Shown piece after piece: positions 1 to 6,414 of a stretch of DNA of 14,041 nt (the stretch's first letter is position 1; the number at the start of each line of letters is the position of its first letter). The notes under the pieces were generated by a model, which searched no databases, had not been told where the DNA came from, and was given only the letters and a program-made list of their open reading frames with translations. Location: the NCBI GenBank assembly GCA_030706665.1, contig JAUZOB010000057.1, positions 1-14,041 of the forward strand. The letters are read 5' to 3'. A program made the position numbers and the translations under genes. The stretch is from Bacteroidota bacterium. GTDB taxonomy: Bacteria > Bacteroidota > Bacteroidia > Bacteroidales > Prolixibacteraceae.

Positions 1-5
1 AAGGG

Positions 6-1265
6 GTGAGAATATCAAAAACGAATAAAAATAAGATTGTAAATGATCCGGTATTCGGATTTATCAATATAAGTTCGGAGATTTATTTTGATCTAATACA
101 ACATCCATATTTTCAAAGACTCAGAAGAATCAGACAGTTGGGGCTGTCCTTCATGGTTTACCCCGGAGCAAATCACACTCGATTCGAGCATGCCATGGGG
201 GCCATGCATCTTATGACTTCAGCTCTTTCTGCCTTAAAAGGGAAGGGGCATGACATTACTGATGAAGAAGCAGAAGCTGTTACAATTGCAATTCTCCTTC
301 ACGATATTGGGCATGGCCCATTTTCACATGTACTGGAAAATAGTATTGTTGAAGGAGTTTCACATGAAGATCTGTCAACTCTTTATCTGGAAGAACTGAA
401 TCGGGAATTTGACGGACGTCTTTCCATGGCTCTTGATATTTTCCGGGACAATTATCCGAAACGCTTTCTGCATCAACTTGTCTCGAGTCAGCTCGACATG
501 GATCGTCTTGATTATTTGAGAAGGGACTGTTTTTATACCGGAGTGACTGAAGGGGTTATAGGGTCGGATCGGATTATTGAAATGCTTACCGTAAGAAATG
601 ATCAATTGGTCATTGAAGCCAAAGGAATCTATTCTATTGAGAAATTTTTAATCGCACGACGGTTGATGTATTGGCAGGTTTATCTTCACAAAACGGTTAT
701 TGCAGCTGAAAGTTTGTTGGTAAACACATTGCGCAGAGCAAGAGAATTAGTATTGCAGGGTGAGACTGTTTTTGCTTCGCCGGCATTGAGCTACTTTCTG
801 TCTAATGATTGTACGCTCGAAGATTTTAAAGGAGATCTGAAATTAAATCGTGAGAATCCACTTTCTATTTTTGCAAAGCTTGATGATTACGACATAATAA
901 GTGCTATTAAGGTGTGGCAGGATCATCCTGATTATATCTTATCTTTACTTTCATATTCTTTGGTGAATCGGAATCTGTTCAAAATTAAGATGCGAAGTCA
1001 GACATTTTCTGATGCCAAAATTGAGGATTTAACGCAGCGGGTACTTGAAACGTTCCCAATCACTGCGGAGCAAATAAAATATTTTCTTATTCAAGGATCT
1101 ATTACAAATAGTGCATTAAGCGATAACAGCGACAATATTCAGATACTTTTCAAGAATGGGAAAGTGTCTGATATTCGCGACGCTTCCGATATTAATTTAT
1201 CCGTTCTGGCTAAAACAGTTAGGAAGCATTATCTGTGTTATCCAAGAGAAGTGAACAACAAGTAA
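6..1265 (+). CDS. HD-domain phosphohydrolase (YwfO/dGTPase-like family)
   Basis: Probable metal-dependent HD-superfamily phosphohydrolase of the COG1078 type. Characterised relatives hydrolyse dNTPs; the substrate here is unknown. Visible motifs are the first ligand histidine in TRFEHAMG (His62), the HD pair in LLHDIGHGPFSH (His99-Asp100), and SSQLDMDRLDYLRRD at about 160-173, which supplies the last metal-binding Asp. The remaining C-terminal half is mostly helical and has no motif I can name. The length, about 419 aa, is normal for the family. The start is uncertain. GTG at 6 gives a sensible N-terminus (the family typically begins near 'NKxKIxNDPVxGFI'), but the frame is open to the left edge, so a start outside the window is possible. 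The gene lies 39 nt before lpxD, an arrangement I recall as common in Bacteroidota. A functional link to lipid A is not evident. Confidence 0.87.
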   Translation: MRISKTNKNKIVNDPVFGFINISSEIYFDLIQHPYFQRLRRIRQLGLSFMVYPGANHTRFEHAMGAMHLMTSALSALKGKGHDITDEEAEAVTIAILLHDIGHGPFSHVLENSIVEGVSHEDLSTLYLEELNREFDGRLSMALDIFRDNYPKRFLHQLVSSQLDMDRLDYLRRDCFYTGVTEGVIGSDRIIEMLTVRNDQLVIEAKGIYSIEKFLIARRLMYWQVYLHKTVIAAESLLVNTLRRARELVLQGETVFASPALSYFLSNDCTLEDFKGDLKLNRENPLSIFAKLDDYDIISAIKVWQDHPDYILSLLSYSLVNRNLFKIKMRSQTFSDAKIEDLTQRVLETFPITAEQIKYFLIQGSITNSALSDNSDNIQILFKNGKVSDIRDASDINLSVLAKTVRKHYLCYPREVNNK

Positions 1266-1274
1266 TAATTTTCC

Positions 1275-1282
1275 TATTTTTG
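1275..1282 (+). promoter_or_regulatory. Candidate -7 promoter element of lpxD
   Basis: TATTTTTG matches the Bacteroidota -7 consensus TAnnTTTG exactly and is followed by CAGC, a common context. It sits 22 nt before the lpxD ATG, giving a predicted leader of roughly 15-20 nt. No clear -33 TTTG lies at the expected distance upstream. lpxD may therefore be read both from this site and by read-through from the HD gene. Confidence 0.42.
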
Positions 1283-1304
1283 CAGCGGATAAAAAAGTAA
1301 TTTG

Positions 1305-2342
1305 ATGGAAATTTCTGCCCAGAACATTGCACAGCTCATCAACGGCGAGGTTGAAGGCGATGGTGAGGTTCAGGTGAGCGATGTCTCTAAAATAGAACAG
1401 GGTCGCCCCGGAACATTAACATTTCTTGCAAATCCACAGTATACTAAGTATATATATGATACAAAAGCTTCTGTGGTGCTTGTTAGCAAGGATTTTATAC
1501 CAGAGAAAGAATTAACCTGTACTTTGATTCGAGTTGAGAATCCCTATCATGCATTGGCAACGCTCTTGGATTTTTATGTGCAATCAAAGCCCAAGAAAAC
1601 CGGCATTGAGAATCCCAGCTACATTAGTTCTACGGCTCAGGTTGGAGATAACGCGTATATTGGAGCTTTTGCCTATCTTGGGCAGAATGTGAAGCTTGGC
1701 AAGAATGTAAAAGTTTACCCTCATGTTTATGTAGGTGATAACGTTGTTGTCGATGATGATACAATCCTTTTTGCCGGAGCAAAGGTTTATGAGGGATGTA
1801 AAATCGGAAAAAGCTGTATTATACATGCCGGAGCCGTAATTGGAGCTGATGGCTTTGGATTTGCTCCGGATCAGGAAGGTCACTACAAGAAAATTCCGCA
1901 AGTTGGTTATGTTGAGATTTCAGATAATGTAGAAATCGGAGCAAATACAACGATTGATCGCGGTTCAATGGGGAACACCATTATTGGAGAAGGGACTAAA
2001 CTTGACAACCTGATTCAGATCGGGCACAATGTCGAGGTCGGGAAAGATACAGTAATTGTTTCGCAGGTAGGGGTCGCAGGTTCCTCAAAAATTGGAAACA
2101 ATTGCATGATTGGCGGACAGGTCGGAATCAGTGGTCATCTTCATATTGGGAATAGAGTCCAGGTAGGAGCTCAGTCCGGAATCATGCATGATATAAATGA
2201 TGGAGAAGTTCTTCTTGGATCACCGTCAATGGGTCATCGACAATTCTTTAAGACAATGGCTGTATTCCGTAAATTACCGGAAATATTTCGTGAATTGAAT
2301 AGTCTTTCGGTAGAAGTGAAAAAACTGAAAGGATCGAATTAA
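1305..2342 (+). CDS. lpxD: UDP-3-O-(3-hydroxyacyl)glucosamine N-acyltransferase
   Basis: LpxD transfers a second hydroxyacyl chain from acyl-ACP to the 2-amino group of UDP-3-O-acyl-glucosamine, the third step of lipid A synthesis, in the cytoplasm as a homotrimer. The N-terminal ~100 residues form the uridine-binding domain (GTLTFLANPQY at about 36-46). Hexapeptide repeats of a left-handed beta-helix follow from about 108 to 300. The catalytic histidine is His241 in NLIQIGHNV, equivalent to E. coli His239. GADGFGFAP (180-188) is also a family motif. The C-terminal helix (about 308-345) ends in the expected charged stretch. The start is ATG 1305, giving 345 aa; an in-frame TTG lies directly before it and is unlikely to be used. 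The gene is followed by a 136-nt gap before lpxC/fabZ, longer than other gaps in this block. Confidence 0.96.
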   Translation: MEISAQNIAQLINGEVEGDGEVQVSDVSKIEQGRPGTLTFLANPQYTKYIYDTKASVVLVSKDFIPEKELTCTLIRVENPYHALATLLDFYVQSKPKKTGIENPSYISSTAQVGDNAYIGAFAYLGQNVKLGKNVKVYPHVYVGDNVVVDDDTILFAGAKVYEGCKIGKSCIIHAGAVIGADGFGFAPDQEGHYKKIPQVGYVEISDNVEIGANTTIDRGSMGNTIIGEGTKLDNLIQIGHNVEVGKDTVIVSQVGVAGSSKIGNNCMIGGQVGISGHLHIGNRVQVGAQSGIMHDINDGEVLLGSPSMGHRQFFKTMAVFRKLPEIFRELNSLSVEVKKLKGSN

Positions 2343-2386
2343 CGTCTGATATTTTGAGATTTACTCGATATTCATTTATTTTGGGC

Positions 2387-2405
2387 GTTTCTTTATTTAA
2401 GAAAC
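2387..2405 (+). terminator. Weak hairpin in the lpxD-lpxC gap
   Basis: A perfect 7-bp inverted repeat (GTTTCTT, loop TATTT, AAGAAAC) lies 44 nt after the lpxD stop. It is AT-rich and is followed by CTTAACATTAC rather than a T run, so it is at best a weak terminator or a processing or attenuation site. I see no exact TAnnTTTG box in the rest of the gap (2406-2478). Confidence 0.25.
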
Positions 2406-2478
2406 CTTAACATTACAATGGTTTATGTCTTATCTGAAAAAATAAATACTCAGAAAGGGCAGCATTAATTAATCATTT

Positions 2479-3870
2479 ATGGCGATAAAGCAGAAAACAC
2501 TTGCCAATCCTGTTACTCTAACGGGGAAAGGTTTGCATACTGGTTGTATGGTGACAATGACCCTTAAACCGGCGGAAGTAAACTTTGGCTTCAAATTTAA
2601 ACGTGTTGATATAGATGGTCAACCTGTTATTGATGCTTTGGCATCAAATGTAATTGACACCTCAAGAGGGACAGTATTGGAGGTTGAAGGGGTTAGAATT
2701 GCGACAATTGAACATACTCTGGCTGCATTAAACGGGATGGACATTGATAATGTCCTGATTGAAACCGATGCTCCTGAAACCCCAATTCTCGACGGTAGCG
2801 CAAAACTTATCGTCGAAGCAATTGAACAGGCTGGAGTTGTGGATCAGGACGCTGATCGACAATATTTTGAAATTAAAGAACCTATTTTTTATCGCAACGA
2901 AAAAAATGGAGTAGAGCTTGTGGCTCTTCCTGATGATGAGTTCAGAGTTAACACCTTGGTGTCTTATAACTCAAATGTCTTATCAAATCAATATGCGGTT
3001 CTTAATTCATTGGTCGATTTTAAAGATCAGATAGCAAAATGCAGAACCTTTGTTTTTCTGCATGAACTTGAATTTCTCCTTAATAATAACTTGGTGAAAG
3101 GCGGCGATTTAGATAATGCGATTGTTATTGTTGACCGTGAAATTTCACAGGAAGAACTTGACCGAATTGCTGATTTATTCAAACATGAACATGTAGAGGT
3201 TAAGCCTCAGGGAATCTTGAATAATCTCGACCTACGTTTTGAGAATGAGCCTGCTCGTCATAAACTTCTTGATATTGTTGGAGACATTGCACTTGCAGGG
3301 ATGAAAATTAAAGGTCGCATTATTGCAACCAGACCAGGTCATTTCTCGAATGTTGAATTTGCAAGAATATTACAGAAAGAGATAAAGAAATTTAAAACAA
3401 AGACTTTTGCTCCTTTTTATGATCCGGAAGCAACTCCTGTTTTAAATGTTGTACAAATCAGAGAACTTTTACCTCATCGTTATCCATTCCTGATGGTCGA
3501 TAAAATTATTGACATACAGGAAGAAACAATTGTAGGGGTGAAAAATGTAACGGTGAATGAACCTTTCTTTCAGGGACATTTTCCTGATGAGCCGGTAATG
3601 CCAGGGGTACTGCTTACTGAAGCAATGGCCCAAATCGGAGGCTTATTGGTATTAAATTCTCTTCCGGATAAAGGATACTCTACTTATTTCATGAAGATTG
3701 ACAATGTAAAATTCAGAAAAAAAGTAGGACCAGGTGATACTGTAATCTTTAAATTGGAATTGACTTCTCCAATTCGAAGAGGAATCGCAAATATGAGGGG
3801 GCTGGCTTTTGTGGGCAATACAATTGTTGCAGAAGGTGAGTTCATGGCCCAAATTGTAAGAAATCAATAA
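2479..3870 (+). CDS. lpxC/fabZ: Bifunctional LpxC deacetylase / FabZ dehydratase fusion
   Basis: This is a fusion of two enzymes in one 463-aa chain. Residues 1 to ~312 are LpxC, the zinc UDP-3-O-acyl-GlcNAc deacetylase and committed step of lipid A synthesis. The zinc ligands are His79 (ATIEHTLAA), His261 and Asp265 (EPARHKLLD); His288 (RPGHFSN) is the catalytic histidine. Residues ~322-463 are FabZ, the 3-hydroxyacyl-ACP dehydratase, with LLPHRYPFLMVDKI (331-344), catalytic His367 in FFQGHFPDEPVMPG, and Glu381 in LTEAMAQ. The junction (about 310-322, PFYDPEATPVLNV) is continuous in frame, so this is a true fusion and not two adjacent genes. Both halves keep their key residues. Fused LpxC-FabZ is known in Bacteroidota and strongly supports that assignment. 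One protein thus links the hydroxyacyl-ACP branch point between lipid A and phospholipid synthesis. lpxA follows after 24 nt, which suggests co-transcription. Confidence 0.97.
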   Translation: MAIKQKTLANPVTLTGKGLHTGCMVTMTLKPAEVNFGFKFKRVDIDGQPVIDALASNVIDTSRGTVLEVEGVRIATIEHTLAALNGMDIDNVLIETDAPETPILDGSAKLIVEAIEQAGVVDQDADRQYFEIKEPIFYRNEKNGVELVALPDDEFRVNTLVSYNSNVLSNQYAVLNSLVDFKDQIAKCRTFVFLHELEFLLNNNLVKGGDLDNAIVIVDREISQEELDRIADLFKHEHVEVKPQGILNNLDLRFENEPARHKLLDIVGDIALAGMKIKGRIIATRPGHFSNVEFARILQKEIKKFKTKTFAPFYDPEATPVLNVVQIRELLPHRYPFLMVDKIIDIQEETIVGVKNVTVNEPFFQGHFPDEPVMPGVLLTEAMAQIGGLLVLNSLPDKGYSTYFMKIDNVKFRKKVGPGDTVIFKLELTSPIRRGIANMRGLAFVGNTIVAEGEFMAQIVRNQ

Positions 3871-3894
3871 ATTAGGTCTTAAATAGATTGTGCA

Positions 3895-4677
3895 ATGAAA
3901 CAACCATTAGCCTACGTACATCCTGATGCACAGATTGCCGAAAATGTAGTGATCGAACCATTTGTCACTATCGACAAAGATGTCATTATCGGAGAGGGAT
4001 CAAGAATTATGTCGAATGTGACAATTCATCCTGGTACCCGCATTGGTAAAAATGTTAATATTTTCCCTGGTGCTGTCATCGGCGGTGTTCCGCAGGACCT
4101 GAAATTTAAAGGAGAATACTCAACTGTAGAAATTGGAGATTATACCACTATTCGTGAATTTGTTACGATCAATCGTGGAACTGTTGCAAAAGGCAAAACG
4201 GTCGTAGGAAGTAACTGTTTATTAATGGCCTATGTGCATGTTGCTCATGATTGTGTGATCGGGAATAATGTCATCCTTGTGAACTGCTGTCAGATTGCAG
4301 GAGAGGTTATTATTGACGATTGGGCAATTCTTGGTGGTAGTAGTCTTGTTCATCAATTCGTACATGTTGGTACCCATGTAATGTTATCCGGTGGCTCTCT
4401 AGTCCGGAAAGATGTGCCTCCTTTTATTAAAGCAGGAAGAGAACCACTCTCTTATGCCGGAGTAAATTCTATCGGTTTAAGAAGAAGAGAATTCACAAAT
4501 GAGAAAATTCGTGAGATTCAGGACATCTATCGTTTTATCTATCAAAAAGGATTGAATACATCACAAGCTCTTGAATTGATTGAGGCTGAAGTGCCTGCTT
4601 CACCAGAGCGTGATGAAGTGCTGCTTTTTGTTTCAAATTCTAAACGAGGAATTATTAAGGGTTATTTCCCGGATTAA
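3895..4677 (+). CDS. lpxA: Acyl-ACP--UDP-N-acetylglucosamine O-acyltransferase
   Basis: LpxA catalyses the first lipid A step, moving a 3-hydroxyacyl chain from ACP to the 3-OH of UDP-GlcNAc. The 260-aa length is normal. The N-terminal ~185 residues are hexapeptide repeats of a left-handed beta-helix; the C-terminal ~70 are helical. The catalytic base is His118 in YVHVAHDCVIG (E. coli His125), His153 in LVHQF corresponds to E. coli His160, and VPQDLKFKGE (65-74) and GLRRREF (194-200) are family motifs. By this alignment Gly166 occupies the E. coli Gly173 acyl-chain ruler position, so the pocket should accept long chains (C14 or more). That is an inference, consistent with the long hydroxyacyl groups of Bacteroidota lipid A. 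It is the last gene of the block; a strong hairpin starts 20 nt after the stop. Confidence 0.96.
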   Translation: MKQPLAYVHPDAQIAENVVIEPFVTIDKDVIIGEGSRIMSNVTIHPGTRIGKNVNIFPGAVIGGVPQDLKFKGEYSTVEIGDYTTIREFVTINRGTVAKGKTVVGSNCLLMAYVHVAHDCVIGNNVILVNCCQIAGEVIIDDWAILGGSSLVHQFVHVGTHVMLSGGSLVRKDVPPFIKAGREPLSYAGVNSIGLRRREFTNEKIREIQDIYRFIYQKGLNTSQALELIEAEVPASPERDEVLLFVSNSKRGIIKGYFPD

Positions 4678-4696
4678 AGGAAATATCAAAAAACAT

Positions 4697-4735
4697 AAAA
4701 GAGGTTGTCCGAAAATTATTCAGACAACCTCTTTT
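4697..4735. terminator. Bidirectional intrinsic terminator after lpxA
   Basis: A 13-bp perfect stem (AAAAGAGGTTGTC at 4697-4709 pairing with GACAACCTCTTTT at 4723-4735) encloses a 13-nt segment that can add three more pairs after one mismatch. On the plus strand the stem ends in TTTT. On the minus strand its own A tract, followed by further A-rich sequence (4685-4700), becomes a U-rich tail. It can end lpxA transcripts and act as a backstop for thiL. The 149 bases from 4736 to 4884 hold nothing I recognise. Confidence 0.8.
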
Positions 4736-4884
4736 GCTTATATATAGTGAACTTATAGCAATGCTGGTGAATTTATTATACCCTTATGTCAAAGAACGCC
4801 CTTCCATTGTTGGTAAGTTTTGAATTTAAAAAAAGAGTCTTTTTTGTTTCTCTTTACTAAATTTACAAAATTCAGACTGAAACT

Positions 4885-4920
4885 CCTAAAAAACAGGAAT
4901 AAAAACTTCCTGTTTTTAGG
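4885..4920 (-). terminator. Intrinsic terminator of thiL
   Basis: Read on the minus strand, an A-rich arm and a core stem (CAGGAA with TTCCTG) around a 7-nt loop are followed by six U residues. The repeat extends outward to CCT...AGG with one base of bulge (6 versus 5 A/T). It lies 35 nt beyond the thiL stop. The near symmetry means it could also terminate plus-strand read-through. Confidence 0.72.
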
Positions 4921-4955
4921 AAATCAACCTCACGTTGGAAGAGCAGGGAAGAAAA

Positions 4956-5987
4956 TTATTCTTTCCAGCCTTGAGCTGTCAGAGGAATCTCACTACCACC
5001 TGTTGCTACAAGACATATTCCTTCGGAAGCATCAGTCATATGACCAATGACCGTAATGTCAGGATTGTTCTTTACCTTGTCATGGTACTTGATCGGGATC
5101 GTAAACAGCATTTCAAAATCATCACCGCCATTGAGCGCAGCTACAATTGGATTCATATTGAGTTCTGCACCCATATTGATAGTTGTCTGATCCATTGGGA
5201 TTTTCTCTTCATAAATACGACATCCTAGTTCAGAAGCTTTACAAATTTGCATTATATCAGACGAAAGTCCGTCAGAGATATCAATCATCGATGTAGGCGT
5301 AATTTCAAGCTTCTTGAAGATATCTGATATGTCTTTCCGTGCTTCGGGTTTTAACTGTCTGTGCAGGATATAGTCGTATCCTTCAAACTGAGGCCTGAAA
5401 TTCGGATTTGTTTTAAATACTTCATTCTCGCGGTTTAGCAGCTGTAGGCCCATATAGGCACCACCTAAGTCGCCTGTAACACAGATTAGGTCATTCTTTA
5501 AGGCTCCTTTGCGATAGATAAGCTGTTCTTTATCCGCTTCGCCAACGGCCGTAATATTGATTACCATACCTGTTACTGATGCTGTTGTGTCTCCGCCTAC
5601 TAGATCGATGTCATAATAATCGCAGGCTGCTGCAATTCCCGAATAAAGTTCATCAACTGCTTCCACTGAAAATTTTTCTGAAATACCAATAGAAACCAGA
5701 ATGTGACGGGGGGTAGCATTCATCGCATAAATGTTGGAAATGGTAGCGACTACAGCTTTATAGCCTAAATGTTTTAGAGGGAAATACATCAGATTAAAGT
5801 GAACCCCCTCTGTAAATAGTTGTGTTGAAATAACTGTTTTCCTTTTTGCATATTTTACTACTGCTGCGTCATCACCAACACCTAGAACAGAACTGGATAG
5901 CTTAAGGCTAAAGTTTTCTGTCAGATGTCGTATAAATGCAAATTCTCCTAATTCTGAAATAGGAGTTGCGTTCGTTGGTTCAATCAT
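4956..5987 (-). CDS. thiL: Thiamine-monophosphate kinase, with two altered acidic sites
   Basis: ThiL phosphorylates thiamine monophosphate with ATP to give the cofactor thiamine diphosphate. At 343 aa it has the normal length for Bacteroidota ThiL. The start chosen is ATG 5987, because MIEPTNATPISELGEF matches the family N-terminus; the frame is open to 6113 but those 42 extra residues look non-family and contain a perfect hairpin. Motifs seen are GVGDDAAVV (36-44), TEGVHF (59-64), LVGGDTTAS (129-137), TGDLGGAYMGLQLL (171-184), DISDGLSSD (236-244) and LNGGDDFEMLF (285-295). Two positions differ from what I expect. The usual STD of ST-D-x-L-x-x-GVHF reads STQ (Gln56), and the usual SD of SDIYAMN reads SN (Asn85). 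In characterised ThiL the equivalent acidic residues help bind Mg-ATP. Other catalytic Asp residues (39, 40, 133, 239) remain. It is transcribed alone, divergently from sufB. A paralogue with altered activity is possible. Confidence 0.9.
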   Translation of the reverse strand: MIEPTNATPISELGEFAFIRHLTENFSLKLSSSVLGVGDDAAVVKYAKRKTVISTQLFTEGVHFNLMYFPLKHLGYKAVVATISNIYAMNATPRHILVSIGISEKFSVEAVDELYSGIAAACDYYDIDLVGGDTTASVTGMVINITAVGEADKEQLIYRKGALKNDLICVTGDLGGAYMGLQLLNRENEVFKTNPNFRPQFEGYDYILHRQLKPEARKDISDIFKKLEITPTSMIDISDGLSSDIMQICKASELGCRIYEEKIPMDQTTINMGAELNMNPIVAALNGGDDFEMLFTIPIKYHDKVKNNPDITVIGHMTDASEGICLVATGGSEIPLTAQGWKE

Positions 5988-6044
5988 ATTCGGTATATTT
6001 TTAGGGTTCTTTGTTAAATTTGGTGATGCCTGACCGATTTTACA

Positions 6045-6071
6045 AAGTTCCACTTTTCTTGAGTGGAACTT
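6045..6071 (-). promoter_or_regulatory. Perfect 10-bp hairpin upstream of thiL
   Basis: AAGTTCCACT and its exact reverse complement AGTGGAACTT flank a 7-nt loop, starting 57 nt upstream of the thiL ATG. No T run follows on either strand, so it is not a standard terminator. If transcription starts near 6240 (candidate promoter at 6248-6276), this is a 5' leader hairpin of thiL; otherwise it could be a dyad operator. I looked for the conserved pieces of a thiamine-diphosphate riboswitch (CUGAGA, ACCUGAUC-like) and did not find them. Confidence 0.5.
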
Positions 6072-6247
6072 GAAAACGGATTCACTATGACACTGCTGCT
6101 TATATATCTTCAATTGGTTTATTTTTCCTTCAATTTTTCAAAATTCAGAATGCCGTATCGTCTGGCAATTACACCAATAAATCAATTCAATGCTTCAGTA
6201 TATTTTTGTTTTGGTATCAGCCTAATTTAAGAAGAATCATTTCTAAA

Positions 6248-6276
6248 CAAAAGTAGAATTTCTCTGCAATTTCAAA
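6248..6276 (-). promoter_or_regulatory. Candidate thiL promoter
   Basis: On the minus strand, TTTG (6276-6273) and TACTTTTG (6255-6248) match the Bacteroidota -33 and -7 boxes with 17 nt between them, slightly shorter than the usual 19-21. Use of this site would give thiL a leader of about 250 nt containing the hairpin at 6045-6071. No better match lies closer to the start codon. Confidence 0.3.
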
Positions 6277-6356
6277 GAATATATTTTCAATGAAATTCGT
6301 TGCTATGTTGCTAAACTAATAGCATTTAGTTTTGTTTTAACACAAGGATAAAAACA

Positions 6357-6368
6357 GACTTTTAAGTC
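6357..6368. promoter_or_regulatory. Dyad over the suf -33 region (possible operator)
   Basis: GACTT and AAGTC are inverted around a 2-nt centre, 19 nt upstream of the -7 box. The position overlaps where the -33 contact should be, as expected of an operator or an activator site. It is only 10 paired bases in AT-rich DNA, so chance is a real alternative. Confidence 0.25.
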
Positions 6369-6387
6369 GGAAATTGAAAATGTTTTA

Positions 6388-6395
6388 TACCTTTG
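6388..6395 (+). promoter_or_regulatory. -7 promoter element of the suf operon
   Basis: TACCTTTG is an exact TAnnTTTG match, followed by CAACG, and lies 19 nt before the sufB ATG. Initiation is expected near 6400, with a leader of roughly 15 nt. The -33 region is poor: only TTTA at 6361-6364 with a 23-nt gap. A dyad, GACTT-TT-AAGTC (6357-6368), covers that region, which would fit a regulated promoter. Confidence 0.58.
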
Positions 6396-6414
6396 CAACG
6401 TAAATTTTAAGGTT

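Larger units (their letters stand above)
5988..6414. other. Divergent thiL/sufB intergenic region
   Basis: These 427 bases contain no credible gene. They hold the thiL hairpin (6045-6071), a candidate minus-strand promoter (6248-6276), the sufB -7 box (6388-6395), and a second plus-strand TATTTTTG box at 6201-6208 with no clear -33 partner. Small dyads crowd the sufB side: TGCTAT/ATAGCA (6301-6306, 6319-6324), CTAAA/TTTAG (6311-6315, 6325-6329) and GACTT-TT-AAGTC (6357-6368). Such clustering would suit control of the SUF operon, but no regulator gene is present to assign. Confidence 0.6.

Noticed and set aside
1302..1304. TTG start for lpxD
   Set aside because: It lies directly next to an in-frame ATG at 1305 that gives the standard LpxD N-terminus.
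1600..2200. Tandem repeats within lpxD and lpxA
   Set aside because: The periodicity is the hexapeptide pattern of the left-handed beta-helix at protein level, not a DNA repeat.
4820..5228. Two overlapping plus-strand open frames between lpxA and thiL
   Set aside because: They span the thiL terminator and the antisense of the thiL C-terminus. The peptides are low-complexity or patternless, and thiL on the minus strand explains the coding signal.
5988..6113. N-terminal extension of ThiL (start at 6113)
   Set aside because: The extra 42 residues do not resemble ThiL, whereas MIEPTNATPISELGEF at 5987 is a typical start. The perfect hairpin in this stretch fits a leader better than coding sequence.
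5988..6250. TPP riboswitch upstream of thiL
   Set aside because: I could not find the conserved TPP-aptamer segments on the minus strand. Only a simple hairpin is visible.
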